This document shows positions 44,477-56,887 of a stretch of 64,000 nt of DNA, one piece after another; position 1 is the stretch's first letter, and each line of letters opens with the position of its first letter. The translations under genes were made by a program, and so were the position numbers. The DNA comes from Isoetes taiwanensis (Eukaryota; Streptophyta; Lycopodiopsida; Isoetales; Isoetaceae). A model generated the notes under the pieces. That model saw only the letters and a program-made list of their open reading frames with translations. It searched no databases and was not told the origin of the DNA. Location: the NCBI GenBank assembly GCA_021234155.1, contig JAJEKV010000104.1:1865900-1929899 (forward strand), read 5' to 3'.

Positions 44477-47400
44477 CCATGATCAATTTACATTTATCTT
44501 CCAGATGACGGTCGAGCCAGATAATGGGCTTCAATAACTCTAGAGATTTCAGACTGTTTTCTTCGGTTGGGAATACGTCAGAAAGCTGATGGAAGTATAT
44601 CAAATATAAAGAAACCTTCGCAATTTCATTTGGTTTCAAATAATAGGAACAAAGATTTATCAGGGCATACCTTTCGAGCACTGACTTTTGAAGACTTGGT
44701 TTCTAATTCACATGAGGTATGTAGTCAACCAACCTAAGAAGCCTAGAGCAGCAGTATTAAGATTGTCTCTGCGAGCAATACATTTCTCTTTTTGATGGAC
44801 ATGTTCCTCATTCATGTTAGACATGCTCTGTCACGAGGTTTCTTGGAGCTTCTAACATGAAATTGAAATGAAGTACACGTCTCCCTTAATTGAATCTGGA
44901 TCAACACAGAATTCAAACGCCAGATGAAGCAATGCATCAACCGTACTACATTTCACAATAGGTAGAGGAAATATGGCGAGCATGACTTTGGCTTGATCTA
45001 CTACATAAAAAGCAGTGGCAGTCATGCATGGCAGGATGCTACATAGATTGTGGGCTTATATGACTTCCTAGCCAACAATGACCCAAGAAGCAACAAAAGA
45101 ACCTGACAAAATCCTGTTACTACATTGTGTTCAATGGAAGACATGATTCTTATAATTCTATGAGTACATTATAGTGCTCAATGGGAGTCGTGATTCTTAA
45201 TCAATAGAGCCTGCGTGAATTGGTAGTTAGTCCTTTATATAGGAAGTAGCAATTGCAACTACGTTTCAAAAGTTTGCTGGAACCTTTTTATGCTAGAGAC
45301 AAAACATATTCCCATAATGTTGTTCGGAGTCTGGTGAAGGATAGAGTGCATGAGGTTGGTGTAAACTTTATAACAAGGAGGTGATCGGAATACATTGAAT
45401 GACATATGCATAATGGCATGACATGCTTCACAAATTACAATGTGTATTGTAGACAACTTCATTGTTTCCTTGGGTGCCTCTACATCCATCTACTCCATAC
45501 AAGTTTTGAAGGTTTCTAATGACAACGTTTTCTATGAATAATGAACAATTGTCTTTGCTCAGGAAAGTTATGCAAGGAAAGTTATGCAAGGATATGCAAT
45601 CTGTATGTTTTTCCTCTCTAGGTAACTTGATCTAGCAATATTTTATCATGATGTACATAGAAACATTGAAGCAAGTGATTTTCAAGAAGTACCTAATTTC
45701 GAAGTAGTCAATGTGGTAAACTGAAGTTTGAACTTAAAGCTCGTCTCAACAGACGAGCTTTAACATTACCACATTACCACAATTAAAAATCTAACTCAAA
45801 TCCATCTACCTAGCCTTCTTCCCAACCCTGCAGTTCTACAGGGCAGCAGAATTTCAAAAGTCTACTACAATGCTTATTAACATCTCAAATCACATTTGTA
45901 ACCATCACGTTCCCAGTTCAAGTAAAACAACCATAACAGGATAAATTTGCTAAGACGACAATCTTCTCTACCAAGTAAGTGCAGATTAAAATAAACCACA
46001 AACCATCTTGTGACGATCGTTCTGCTCGTGAGTAACAGATGCCTTGTCATTGCCTGAACATGAAAAGCTTCTTAGGCATTTGAAAATCAGATAAAAAAGC
46101 AAGCATTTGAAAATCAAATAAAAGAGGTTTTGCCGTGCGCAAATGCAAAGTCTCTTTCACGTATTTGGAGAGACCAGTAAGAGAACATAATTAATGCTTT
46201 TCGTTTTTTTCATCTAAGTTTGACTCGAAATCATTTCTGTTTGTTGTTGCAAATATGTCTGGATTTATTCAAGGGACATATATACTTGGCATATTGATCA
46301 TGCCATCATTGTGAAATCAGAGGTACATATAAGCAACAAAACCATTTTCTAGATCCCACTACAAATGCAGGGCACTATTATGCGAGACTGCCTAGGTAGG
46401 CTTATCTACATGATGGTGCCGCTACCAATACATCCATATTCTACACATTTCTCTATAGTATGAACATTCTGCATATTCTTTGTAATTTTCCCAGAGCCAT
46501 TTATGATCCATCTAGTTTTTTTAACGAGCAGTTCTTAGGAAACAAAACACCCAAGAGTATCCAGATTTTTTAGAAGCTATAGAACAAAATTGACTTTACT
46601 TGGCTTGTATATGATTGTAGGCAATCCTGAGACTGCTATATAAAAAAAGGCAACTGGAACTCTTTCTTTCTATTCTCAACAAATGATGCATCGTATTCAT
46701 AGCCCTTCAAGATACATGATAAAGATTACCAAGGTACCCAAGTCACAGTCCTCATGCAGAAGATCCTCATTAAATAAATAAGAATCCTACAAATGCAGTC
46801 ACGCAAACAACAAACCCAAATAAACTTAACAGTCAACACACAAGGAACTCCTTTTCAGACCGGACTTGAATTGTTGACAAAAAGGGAATATGTATTAGGA
46901 GCTAGATTCTATGAGAACCTTTACAAAATATAGCATGCCTTTCCATAAAAACTGTAAACAAAATCATATGGCAACGTAGCTTTATATAATGTGCATGGTT
47001 TTATATTTTCCATGGATTTATGTTAATCTCAAAGGCCGTCTAGGTGCCAGAAATATAAGTATTGAACGGAAAGAGGGTATCGCCATTAGTGCTTAAAAGA
47101 CTACCTGTTGTAATAGTGCACATAACTGTTCCTTTGAAAAGATCTCTGAACTCATGAAATTTAAATTTTATATTCCGCAATTCCCAAGTGGCATATAGTA
47201 AAGCAGCTGCATACAATACGTGCATTGAACTTATGAGAAGCAACCAATAGATCGGCCCTGTGCAATTTTTTCTGTTTATAATAACTGCTTTTGCCTGCAA
47301 GACTGCACATAAAGAGTATCCCAACTGTCAAAGATGACAATACGAAGACCTTTTATCACATAAATAACAATCTATACCAGTTGCCAGCAAGAACATGGGG

Positions 47401-47980
47401 AAAAGTAGGAGGTAAGCGGAGGTAAGTGGAGGTAAGCGTCTCCTGGAAAATGAAAGAAGGGAATGAGAGAATAGGACACTAAGATAATGCACAACGCCAA
47501 ACACAAAAAAGAATATAATAAATAACCTATTTCCGTTGGAAAAGTTTGGCCTTGGCTTTAATTTTGAAGGTGGTGTCTTTCACTAATTCATATAGTCACA
47601 TAGTTCTGCTTGTTTTAAACAAACTGACTCTTAATAAACATCCATCGATCATCCTCTCAGGGGCTGCTAGAATTTGCCATTATACATATTAACATGTCAA
47701 ACAGATTGTCTCGATCGCACATTTTTTGTTATACCAATAATAGATTGTCTCGATCACACATTTTGCTATACCAATATTATTAAGCCTTTGATATCACATA
47801 ATGTCTTTTAATAGCAAACAAAGAAAAATAGCAAAAGCAGCTGCACAATCTTCCATGACAATAAGGTCAATATATTTACCTTATAAATGTATAGTAAAGA
47901 TTGTATGCCCAAGCTATTTGACAGCTCTATGATGGCAAATCCGCATGGACCTAGGCATAATGCAATCAAAATATTTACAA
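44477..47980. other. No gene recognised; small tandem repeats
   Basis: AT-rich. Tandem repeats: GGAAAGTTATGCAA twice (45562-45589), GGAGGTAAG(C/T) three times (47408-47437), and a 39-bp unit AGATTGTCTCGATC(G/A)CACA twice (47703-47779). No protein family is seen. Confidence 0.5.
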
Positions 47981-49545
47981 ATCAGCTAAAGCAAACACAT
48001 GCCATGATATTTCTTTTTCATACAGATTCAACATAAGTTTTTGCTCTCTCCTCTCTCTTTTCTCATAAGTCCAACGATTGGTGGCGTCGTAAGCACCTTG
48101 TATCACATTCCTAGCATACCTATTATGCCCAATAGGATGCCTATGCATATTCCAATAATGTAACCGAGCATAATACATAAAAGGTCTTTCCAGAAGAGGC
48201 CGAGCATATCAATTGATCTCAAGGCATTTTTAAGTTGAAATTTATATACCAGTTTAACTTACATTGAAGGATATTGAAAAAGATCAAACTACGCAATGCC
48301 AAACAAAACAAAGAACCATTGGATCATACTTTTAAGCTTGATTAGATAAATGCCTAGGCCTAGCCATTTTCTAATACAAAAATACCTTGCCAAAGCCTTC
48401 TAGTGTGACTTTTGCTAGTTCATTTATTATTTGACATAGTAATAAAATACAATTGCTGTTGTGTAGCAATAACAGACGGGCAGGATGGGTCCACGTCGGA
48501 TCTGTAATCTGCAGGTAGGTACGTGGGTGCCGGAGTTAGAGACAGAGCAAAGGAAGGGCAACTTGGAGCTCCGTAGCTACACAATGCAGTTGCATAGCTT
48601 GAATTGCACACTGGAATCGGAATGACAGATCCTTCCCAATCTTCCACTCGTTTTCCTCAAACAACAACATATTGGGTAGCAAGCAAGCAACCTTCTTTGG
48701 AGGAGACATTAGACAACCATGTTTTGTTTAGCGGGAGCAACAACTCATAGTATGACTTTAGCAAATCTGATTGGTCGATGAAGCAAATGGATTGCAGAGA
48801 TGTATATAGAGATTGCAACTTGCTTTTTGTTTCCATAGGAACTAGTTCCAGGTATCTAAATATGTTTGCATTGATTTGTGTTTGGATCTAGGTTTGCATC
48901 AATTTTTTTATCTTTGTTTGCATTGTATCTTTCTTCTATCTTACTTTGTCACGATCTTTCTTCTATATTACTTTGTCACAATGGTGCAAGTTTACCAACT
49001 GCATAACTGGAATTGCTCGATGATTCTACTCTTGTCCACAAGAATTATTTTGTAAGTTTGGAGTTTCAACAAATTGCTTTGTAATTCCTATGTTCTTTGC
49101 AAAAACTTGGCGTGGCTTCTTGTAACAGGGTAAATAGATATGCTGGTTGTTTGATCATAAATGTGCATAATAATTCTGATCAACTATTTTTGTTTTTAGG
49201 GTCTGTACTTAGTTTTCATTTGAATAATATCAACATGTTCTAATGCATTTTCAGATTTTCTAAATATTTTAATTACTCTGCTTGGAGATTGTTTGCTTGC
49301 AGGAGCACAAATTGACATAAACCTTGGCATATTCCCTTGGCAAATTTCCAATGGGTAGGTATTTCAACATCATTCTTTTGCAGGTCTGATGCTTGCCTCT
49401 CTATAGCAAAATATGGATGGTTCTACAAGCATTATCTTGTTGCTACAACTCAGATATAGCACTTGGTATTGGACTCTAGAAGAATGATCTTCCTTGAACT
49501 TCACTCTTTGCTCTGCCATATATTTGTTTGGTTGCCGAGGCCTAA
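47981..49545. repeat. Modules A-B-C copy of the repeat family
   Basis: Collinear with 56246-57785. Module A starts abruptly at CAGCTAAAGC (47981) without the upstream part found in other copies. Module B spans 48423-48635 and module C runs to GAGGCCTAAC (about 49545), where similarity stops. The minus-strand A frame is uninterrupted here (HYWNMHRHPIGHNRYARN). Confidence 0.92.
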
Positions 49546-49567
49546 CTCTCCATTATCTCTCCATTTC

Positions 49568-49625
49568 TCTCCATTTCGGCCTCCCTAAGGCCCAAATCTC
49601 TCCATTTCGGCCTCCCTAAGGCCCA
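49568..49625. repeat. 29-bp tandem duplication
   Basis: TCTCCATTTCGGCCTCCCTA plus AGGCCCAAA occurs at 49568-49596 and 49597-49625, directly where repeat module C breaks off. Confidence 0.9.
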
Positions 49626-50439
49626 AATCGATCCATTTCAGAGTGATTCACATGCTTTTACAGCATGCCAAATCGGCAAGCTCATGCCGTTCTTCCAGCA
49701 GCATGCAAGAAAGATACCGCTGTCTTGCCAGTTCTGGCCTCATTACTTTAATTCTAATCATTTCACATAACTTTTCATGATTTTCTGATCATTACAGTTC
49801 GTCAGGTTCATGCTATCCAAACGGAAGCATGCAAGAGAAACTTTTCCAATCTTAACTGATTTCTGCCATACTTTTGTCTTAATCCATCCCTCAAGTTCTA
49901 ATCTGAGCTATTCCAATCACTTCTGGCCTGGTTTAAATGATCCGCTCCCTAGAAATCATTAGATCTGTGATACTTTTGCGAGCTTTCAATACTTTATGCA
50001 AGTTTTCAGTATGCAATCATAAAATATTTCTTTATACAATCATGCAAGCTTATTCACGTTCACGCACTTAAAAATTAAACTCCAAATCCATGCTAAGTTC
50101 CAAACAATTCTACTACATCACACAATTTTGCTATGCTAGAAAAACCCCAGGTGTAAGGCTTGATCCCCACCTGGAATCCCGCTTGCTTCTTCTGCGCTCC
50201 AACACGCTCCCAGAGCTCTCCACGCAATTCGCTCCTTCAGCAATCCCTCTGCAATCTATCTCCTTCCAAATGCTTTTCCACTGTGCTTATTTTTTTATTT
50301 TTTAGCCACCAGTATTCCGTCTGTATAATCTCTACATATACGATGTATTACTCTGCATGCGTGATATTTTAATTATTATCCCCTTTGCATCTTTTAATAA
50401 AATAATTCCACAATGTACCTCAATATCCTAGGTCCCACT

Positions 50440-50640
50440 AATCATATTCAAATCTAGTTTCTTTGCCAGTTGGGGAAATAAAACAATGTGTACTACCACA
50501 ATCAATAAGAAAGAGAACAGGGACTCCATGAATAATACCTGGAACTCTGATAACCACAGCAAGGTGTAGGACAACTTGATCAGGAAAAGTGTAAGTTGGA
50601 GGCGCCAGTCTCGATGCACAATTAATTGTTTAGCTATGAA
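50440..50640 (-). pseudogene. LTR-retrotransposon aspartic protease fragment
   Basis: One minus-strand frame reads RVPGIIHGVPVLFLIDCG, then STHCFIS, matching the gypsy retropepsin pattern (DSGATHNFIS) with the catalytic DSG changed to DCG. It ends at a stop soon after. No gag or RT is recognised next to it. Confidence 0.6.
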
Positions 50641-50899
50641 AGTGGAATTTTAATATTAATACTTGAAACCATACCTTAGAGAGCTTAAATAAATAATGTT
50701 ATGGAGTGAATCCTGCATCGAACTTACAGGTTTGAGCACGCTACATCAACGTTTGAGTTGTCATTATGGTTTTCATCATCGATCTAGATACTTCGGCATG
50801 GTTAGGTTGTATGGGCAACCTTGGCAAGGGCTAAGAGTATGATCTAGGCACATTTATAGTAAATTCTCTAATGAACGCACATGTTATGGTCTTTGAATT

Positions 50900-52140
50900 G
50901 TTCCACTGTCGTTCTTGATATCATGTATGTACTTGGAACCTCCGGGGTCGGACTTCCAGGTTCGGTGGCCTGGGTTGTTCCGGCATGACTCATGTTTCTA
51001 TGTTCTATATATTTGTGCTCTGTGACACCGGGCGTTAGTTCTCCTGGCAGGGATTGCTACGTCAGTCAACTCTTGTGAAAACCCATGGTAAGAGGTCCTC
51101 CAGTGCCAGACGTGGGCTGAGAGGGTATGCGCATACGAGGTTTACCCCACCACCTGCGACAGGGCTTGGAATGTAAGCTGGCTGGGCAACATGCTGCTAA
51201 CAGGGCCTGTATGTAGGCTGGCTGAGCTACCCATTGTCCCGGAGTTTGTTTATGATGGTTTGGTACTCTGGTTATGTTCTTTGCTCTTGATGTTCATGAT
51301 GTTTTCTTTATTGTCATAGTCTAGCGTTGCACCATAGGTTCTTGTGTCTTTGAGTCGTTTATGTTGTTATTCAAGACTTTCAAGATGTTTTATGCATGCA
51401 GAGGCAGCTATGGGATCCCCACTTAGTCACAAGGACTAACCCCTTTGAGTGCATGCAGTGATTGAGCAAGGTGGTGCTCGGGCCAGTAGCAGCAATACTG
51501 CTCAGGATCGTGGCTGAGTTGGAATTTTCTAGAAGATGAATCTTAGCTTTGGTTTTGAATAAATGTATTATGGATGTATTTCTCTTGAAACTATACTACA
51601 ATTGTTGGATATTAGATATATATAAGAAGGGAATCATTCTCCATTATTTTTTTTTTTTTTTTTGGAAGATTAAATTCTTCACCATCATCAATTGGTTAGA
51701 GTTTTCATATCAACCTTGATCTAACCTCAAGTATTGACAAGATCCCGAGTTGATAGGAGGGTCAACTCGGCAGGCTCGTCACAGTTGGTATCAGAGCAGG
51801 TCTCGAGTTCGAGTCTCCATGGGTGCCTATATGCATGGGTAATTTGCAAAGACTTGGTATTTATTGTGACATGGTATAGCCTTGGATGCTCGAGGACGAG
51901 CATAGTTCTAGTGGGAGAGACTGTAACGGGCCCATGGTAGACCGCTCGAGTATTCGAACCTTGAATGTGCCTGTGGGGCGTTCCCGAGACACCGGCATAA
52001 ATGGGTAGAAGCGACTACTCATAAACGTCTAGACGGTTTTTCCCAGTTGGTTAAGGGCATGTCGGTTAGGAACGTTACATCGAGCGTGCTGCTGCGTGGG
52101 CGCCAATGGAAGACACGTCTTAGCATTACAAACCATTATG
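50900..52140 (+). mobile_element. LTR-element debris: LTR end, tRNA-Met PBS, PPT, next LTR start
   Basis: TGGTATCAGAGC (51786-51797) is the standard primer-binding site for initiator tRNA-Met, placed 2 bp after a CA end at 51783. About 110 bp later a purine tract (AGTGGGAGAGAC, 51910-51921) is followed by TGTAACGGGCCC (51922), a typical LTR start. The upstream 50900-51783 part has LTR features (TATATATTTG near 51007, AATAAATG near 51560, T-run at 51644-51663). The two partial LTRs do not obviously overlap, so each is truncated. Internal coding is absent. Confidence 0.6.
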
Positions 52141-54302
52141 CGAAATTATGATTGGGCAATAATAGTAGTCTGGCGAATAAGTTTGTGGCATTAGAGGAGC
52201 TCTTGATGAACGGACCTAAATTGAAGGATCTAGGCTTATTAATGACTCTATTTATCTTTGAAATTTCGGTTTCTTTCTCAATAATAGATTTGATGTTGAA
52301 GGATTATGTGCAATGGCCGAATTTGCACTCTTTCAAAGTCTAAGATTTGAAGGGCAAGATTATTTTAACTAGGCCAGCTCCTTTATAATGAATTTCTGCT
52401 CTCTTGCATCTATCTTTTTTGGTCACTTCAAAGGTGGTTTTTGCAAGACGCCTGTCATGATTGCTATAAGGGCCAATTCCGAAGGGTTCCTTCTAGATTA
52501 GATTGCTACCATATTAATCTAATGCTTGAAGAAATATGATGAAGGGTCTTTGATGCTCATCCTGAGGAGGCCGAATTTGTTGTCAATGATTTGTCTGCCT
52601 ATGCATGAGAGCTTTGAAGGGTTTATTGCAATGCATGGCTCATTTTTTCCTCGCTTTTGATTCCAAAATGGTATATTCAGGGTTTTAATTTCACAAATAT
52701 GTTTCGATCATTCGGTTTATCTTTCACTGCAATGATTTGGCCTATGTTTTGCAGGTTCGGGTCCTTAAGAGAGCTTCAGAATATGACTGCGTACATGTAA
52801 CAAAGCTTCAAACTCTAGGTATTGCTTATTTTTCCTTTTTGAGATTCCAAACATCTTGCAACAACAAAGGCAGCTATTTTCCATGTTTTAGATGTGCCAA
52901 GCTATGCGTTGAAGAATCTAGAGAAGAGGGGAACTACTACCACATGTGGAAAGCCCAAGGTAATGACGATTGTTTGATTTTAAATCCTTATCGTAACTAA
53001 CAAACCAACATTTCAGATAATTTATTTGCACATTTAATCATTTTCTACTGTTAATAGCGTTTCTTTATTAGGAACAGAAGTTATTCTTTATCTGTGCTAG
53101 AACTGATTCTAAGCAGTACCCAGGGGTTTGGAGGCTTTACAATCTTCATATGCTAATATAACTTGGTTTCGAGTCGCAGTCTCTTTCCATTTCGATCTGG
53201 ATAATTTTGTGACGATTTCCAGGCAAAATATTATCTGATTTAATAAATCTCAACCTGTATGCAGCTTCGTGAAACATTTTTTCACATTTAGTGCTTAAAT
53301 TTAGTTCTTAAAAAAGTACACCTACACAGAGCTTGGAATCCAATGGGGAATATCCTCCTTAGTCAAGCTTGAAATTGGAGGCCGGAAATCCATGTGCCAC
53401 CCATTGCGAATTTGAAGAAAAATTTGCAATAGAGTGCTTGCATTGAAGGATAATAAGCAGATGAGATGATGAGATAAAGAGCGTACATTCCAGAACAAAA
53501 AAATGCTGCAGCGGCAGATCCAACCTGTCTAGATGAAGAATCGGATTATTACCCTACTAGCTAGTCCAATTTTTGCAGCATTGGATCCCATCTATGTTTT
53601 CAATAAGAGGGCGGAGATGCAGACCTACCGTTGGTGGATTTCTTCCCATTTGAAGATGAAATCTGAGACATATCGTTTGGATTGCTTTGTGGGCCGCTGA
53701 CAAAAGAGGAAATCTCTGTTTGCGTGAAGAGAAAACGTAGGGGCTTGGCAGCGCCACCAGATGAACTCCATCTCTTATGCTGATGTGTAATTTTCTTCCA
53801 CGTCCACGTCACATTTTTCTAATCTCTGCCCGCCATGTGTAATTTTTTCCTCTGCCCATGTCATATTTTTCTAACCTCTGCCTGCCGTACACATTTTTAT
53901 ATGAAGGAGATATGGATTTTCAAGACATTAAATAATCCAATCACCTAGCATAGGATGCATCTCAAGTACGATTTGGTAGGCATAGAAAAATGCTGGAAAC
54001 TATATGTTATCTCTATGATGAAGTAAAAAAATTTAGTTTAAAAATCAAAAACTGATGTGGCATGAATCTATACCATTCGATCCCCCATTTTACAAATCAA
54101 GGACTGAGAAAATTAGAAAATGGCCAAGAAAAGAGACACAAAGATACTAAAGGCGCCATTTTGCTTTCGTTTGGACCTCCTCATTCCTTTCCTTGAACGC
54201 ACATGGAATGGATCGCAATCCTTTCTACTCTGGGCGTTATGCATGTTTCCCCCTGCGCTGCCGATCGTTCCATCCACCATACCCGATCTAGTGGCTCCTC
54301 TG
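52141..54302. other. No confirmed gene
   Basis: A short exon-like piece (TTTTGCAG acceptor, 52755-52816, reading VLKRASEYDCVHVTKLQTL, then GTATTG) and another ending YYHMWKAQG before GTAATG (about 52960) may be relics of an unknown spliced gene. Nothing else is recognisable. Confidence 0.35.
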
Positions 54303-56887
54303 TTTCTCCTCCCCAATCTTCCACTCTTTTTCCTCAAACAACAACATATTGGGTAGCAAGCAAGCAACCTTCTTTGGAGGGGACATTAGACGACCATGTT
54401 TTGTTTAGCGGGAGCAACAACTCATAGTATGACTTTAGCAAATCTGATTGGTCGATGAAGCAAATGGATTGCAGAGCTGTATATAGAGATTGCAACTTGC
54501 TTTTTGTTCCCATAGGAACTGGTTCCAGGTATCTAAATATGTTTGCATTGATTTGTGTTTGGATCTAGGTTTGCATCAATTTTTTTATCTTTGTTTGCAT
54601 TGTATCTTTCTTCTATCTTACTTTGTCACGATCTTTCTTCTATATTACTTTGTCACAATGGTGCAAGTTTACCAACTGCATAACTGGAATTGCTCGATGA
54701 TTCTACTCTTGTCCACAAGAATTATTTTGTAAGTTTGGAGTTTCAACAAATTGCTTTGTAATTTCTATGTTCTTTGCAAAAACTTGGCGTGGCTTCTTGC
54801 AACAGAGTAAATAGATATGCTGGTTGTTTGATCATAAATGTGCATAATAATTCTGATCAACTATTTTTGTTTTTAGGGTCTGTACTGCATTAGTTTGACT
54901 GAAACTGGGTTTTCATTTGAATAATATCAACATGTTCTAATGCATTTTCAGATTTTCTAAATATTTTAATTACTCTGCTTGGAGATTGTTTACTTGCAGG
55001 AGCACAAATTGACATAAACCTTGGCATATTCCCTTGGTAAATTTCCAATGGGTAGGTATTTCAACGTCATTCTTTTGTAGGTCTGATGCTTTCCTCTCTA
55101 TAGCAAAATATGGCTGGTTCTACAAGCATTATCTTGTTGCTACAACTCAGAGATAGCACTTGGTATTGGACTCTAGAAGAATGATCTTCCTTGAACTTCA
55201 TTCTTTGCTCTGCCATATATTTGTTTGGTTGCCGAGGCCTATATAACTTAGGCAAACATTTTAAATGGATTGAGGTCTCCAATATATAATGCATACTGTT
55301 GGCTTGTCCATAACTTTGCAGGCACTGAGCTGACATGAATAGATAGGGCAGACACTCCGGTCAACAGTTAGATCTGTCCAGCAATCCAAGCCTGCAAGGT
55401 ACTTTACCCTATTCTTTTTATTTCTCTTAATACTGGTTTGGCAAAATCTTAGAAGTATCCCCTTTAGAGCTCCAGAATAATGCCTTTACTAACCCATTTT
55501 CTTTTTCTATTGCCAGCCTTAATCAACTAGTTATTCTTAGTATTAGCAATAATGGCTACTTCTTACAATTTACCAAACAGCCTCAACTATTTACTTTACG
55601 ATAACAGATCTTCCTAGAATCTAATGGACAGGCGGTCTGCATGTTTATGTAGGTTGCCTAAAAGCGATGTCTTCTATGCTCATATAGAGCTTATAGGAAT
55701 GACAATGAACGCCCACTTGTGCAATATAACCATATCGGAAACATATTACAATCATTTCAATCTGGAACATTGTCAATTGTTATGTAGAACAATGATTGCA
55801 TGGTGTTGACTAAATATGGGCTCCTTATTTCTTCTGTGAATCGGAATTATGGCCAGGAGCCGGTACATGCAGTGCTCTCTAAGCAGAAAAAGTTGTCTAG
55901 ATGCATGAGCATCATAAAAGGAGAAAATAAATGAAATGATCAGTTGTTTAGCATTTGGTTCTATTTTGTATTTCCTAGATTGTTTTAACTTTCTTGTCAT
56001 TGTCCATTATCTGATGTAGCTAATGAAAAACAAAAGATCAATATTATGCATACTCGTGCTTGCCTCTCCCACTGATTTCTTGCCAAAGAATTTACATCCA
56101 GCATCCCGTGGGCATCTTACACTTGGAAACTGCTCCGCATTTGGCCTCCCCATTTTCACTCTGGAATTTTAAGTTTGCAAATTGGGATGCATTGTCAAAT
56201 AAATAAAAAGACAAATAGAGGGTTTGTTATGCACACAATGAAAGCAGCTAAAGCAAACACATGCCATGATATTTCTTTATCATACAGATTTAACATAAGT
56301 TTTTGCTCTCTCCTCTCTCTATTCTCATAAATCCAACGATTGGCGGCGTCGTAGGCACCTTGTGTCACATTCTTAGCATACCTATTATGCCCAATAGGAT
56401 GCTTATGCATATTCTAATAATGTAACCAGGCATAAAACATAAAAGATCTTTCCAGAAGAGGCCGAGCATATCAATTGATCTCAAGGCATTTTTAAGTTGA
56501 ACTTTGTATACCAGTTTAACTTACATTGAAGGATATCGAAAAAGATCAAACTACGCAATGCCAAACAAAACAAAGAACCATTGGATCATACTTTTAAGCT
56601 TATTAGATAAATGCCTAGGCCTAGCCATTTTCTAATACAAAAAAAACCTTGCCAAAGCTGACTTTTGGTAGTTGATTTATTATTTGACATAGTAATAAAA
56701 TACAAAATCTGTTCTGTAGCAATACAGACGGGCAGGATGGGTCCACGTCGGATCTGTGATCTGCAGGTAGGTACGTGGGTGCCGGAGTTAGAGACGGAGC
56801 AAAGGAAGGGCAACTTGGACCCCCGTAGCTACACAATGCAGCTGCATAGCTTGAATTGCACACTGGAATCGGAATGACAGATCCTTC
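54303..56887. repeat. 2.57-kb tandem unit, copy 1 (modules C-D-A-B)
   Basis: Begins CCCAATCTTCCACTC and is collinear with 56888-59232. Module C 54303 to about 55240, D to about 56120, A about 56128-56665, B 56675-56887. It carries a 20-bp insertion near 54890 relative to the other C copies. The D module holds a 61-codon plus frame (55624-55809) repeated at 58165-58350. The minus-strand A frame has a stop at the W codon before NMHKHPIG. Confidence 0.93.

Noticed and set aside
52755-53000. Exon-like pieces of an unknown spliced gene
   Set aside because: Splice-like ends are present but the encoded peptides are too short to identify; kept only as a note.
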